This document shows positions 63,739 to 64,000 of a DNA stretch of 64,000 bases, one piece after another. Under the pieces are notes generated by a model. That model saw nothing but the letters and a program-made list of their open reading frames with translations, was not told the DNA's origin and did no database searches. Each line of letters starts with the position of its first letter. Within the stretch, counting starts at the first letter, position 1. The stretch comes from Tenrec ecaudatus (Eukaryota; Chordata; Mammalia; Afrosoricida; Tenrecidae): the NCBI RefSeq assembly GCF_050624435.1, contig NC_134547.1, positions 28,072,419-28,136,418 on the forward strand, read 5' to 3'. A program made the translations under genes and the position numbers.

Positions 63739-64000
63739 TAGAGATGAAAGATATCTAAAAATAAAATACAGTAATTTGTTATCTGCTTTCTGATCATTAA
63801 TGCTATATTATGACATGTTCTCAGTTGTTTGCCCATAATTATATAACATTTATTAGGACACAAGCATCACAACTGAAGTTCAAGCCATTTAAAGCCAAAT
63901 TGGTGGAGTCAATTTTCAGTGGGAGGTCAACAGAATTGTTCATGGATTGCTGAAACAACAAAGTTCACTGACACCTTTTCTATTGTAGACCAAGTGGAAT
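63739..64000. other. No gene or clear repeat seen
   Basis: AT-rich sequence to the end of the window. The words 'ggtggagtcaattttcagtgggaggtcaacagaattgttcatggattgctgaaa' at 63901-63954 resemble an RTE 3' phrase ('gtaccatggactgctgaaa') but are too short for a call. Confidence 0.3.

Overview
The window is mammalian nuclear DNA, almost certainly from an afrotherian and most likely a tenrec. The evidence is the repeat content. Many tRNA-derived SINEs carry the AfroSINE tail. RTE-clade LINEs share that tail. Three short hAT elements have the ends and length of SPIN ('space invader') transposons, and tenrec is the afrotherian in which SPIN is known. I found no functional protein-coding gene. The open frames are short, mostly lie inside L1 3' UTRs or simple repeats, and none matches a cellular protein I recognise. 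The stretch reads as an intergenic or large-intron region.

Layout. 0-8 kb: L1 3' end, the endonuclease part of an RTE, AfroSINEs, an MLT2-like LTR split by another LTR, an MLT1-like LTR and a 30-bp minisatellite. 8-13 kb: a nested cluster in which an old L1 on the minus strand carries a SPIN element, an ERVL remnant (3' LTR, polypurine tract, integrase relic) and a younger L1. 13-18 kb: fewer repeats, with a complex, possibly conserved non-coding block at 15.64-16.06 kb. 18-21 kb: an RTE split by a 2.4-kb L1 block with visible target-site duplications. 21-24.3 kb: the longest repeat-poor stretch. 24-27.4 kb: L2, two solo LTRs, L1, RTE and SINEs. 27.4-30.6 kb: repeat-poor, with unassigned minus-strand open frames. 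30.6-38.7 kb: an old L1M split by an LTR, a second SPIN, an ERVL-like 3' end and an RTE reverse-transcriptase relic. 38.7-49.6 kb: dense L1, RTE and SINE, including a triple nest (SPIN in AfroSINE in RTE). 49.67-49.97 kb: an H/ACA-type small nucleolar RNA retrocopy inserted into an LTR. 50-64 kb: L1, a deleted RTE, MIRs, an ERV1-like LTR and a 2.4-kb L1 with a doubled 3' end.

The elements interact rather than forming a pathway. L1-type retrotransposition explains the L1 copies, the snoRNA copy, a 57-bp micro-insertion and a tail-only insertion. RTE probably mobilises the AfroSINEs through a shared 3' tail. ERVL-type LTRs with 5-bp duplications are abundant (about ten in 64 kb). SPIN is a DNA transposon known to have spread by horizontal transfer. 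The nesting gives a relative time order: RTE, then AfroSINE, then SPIN.
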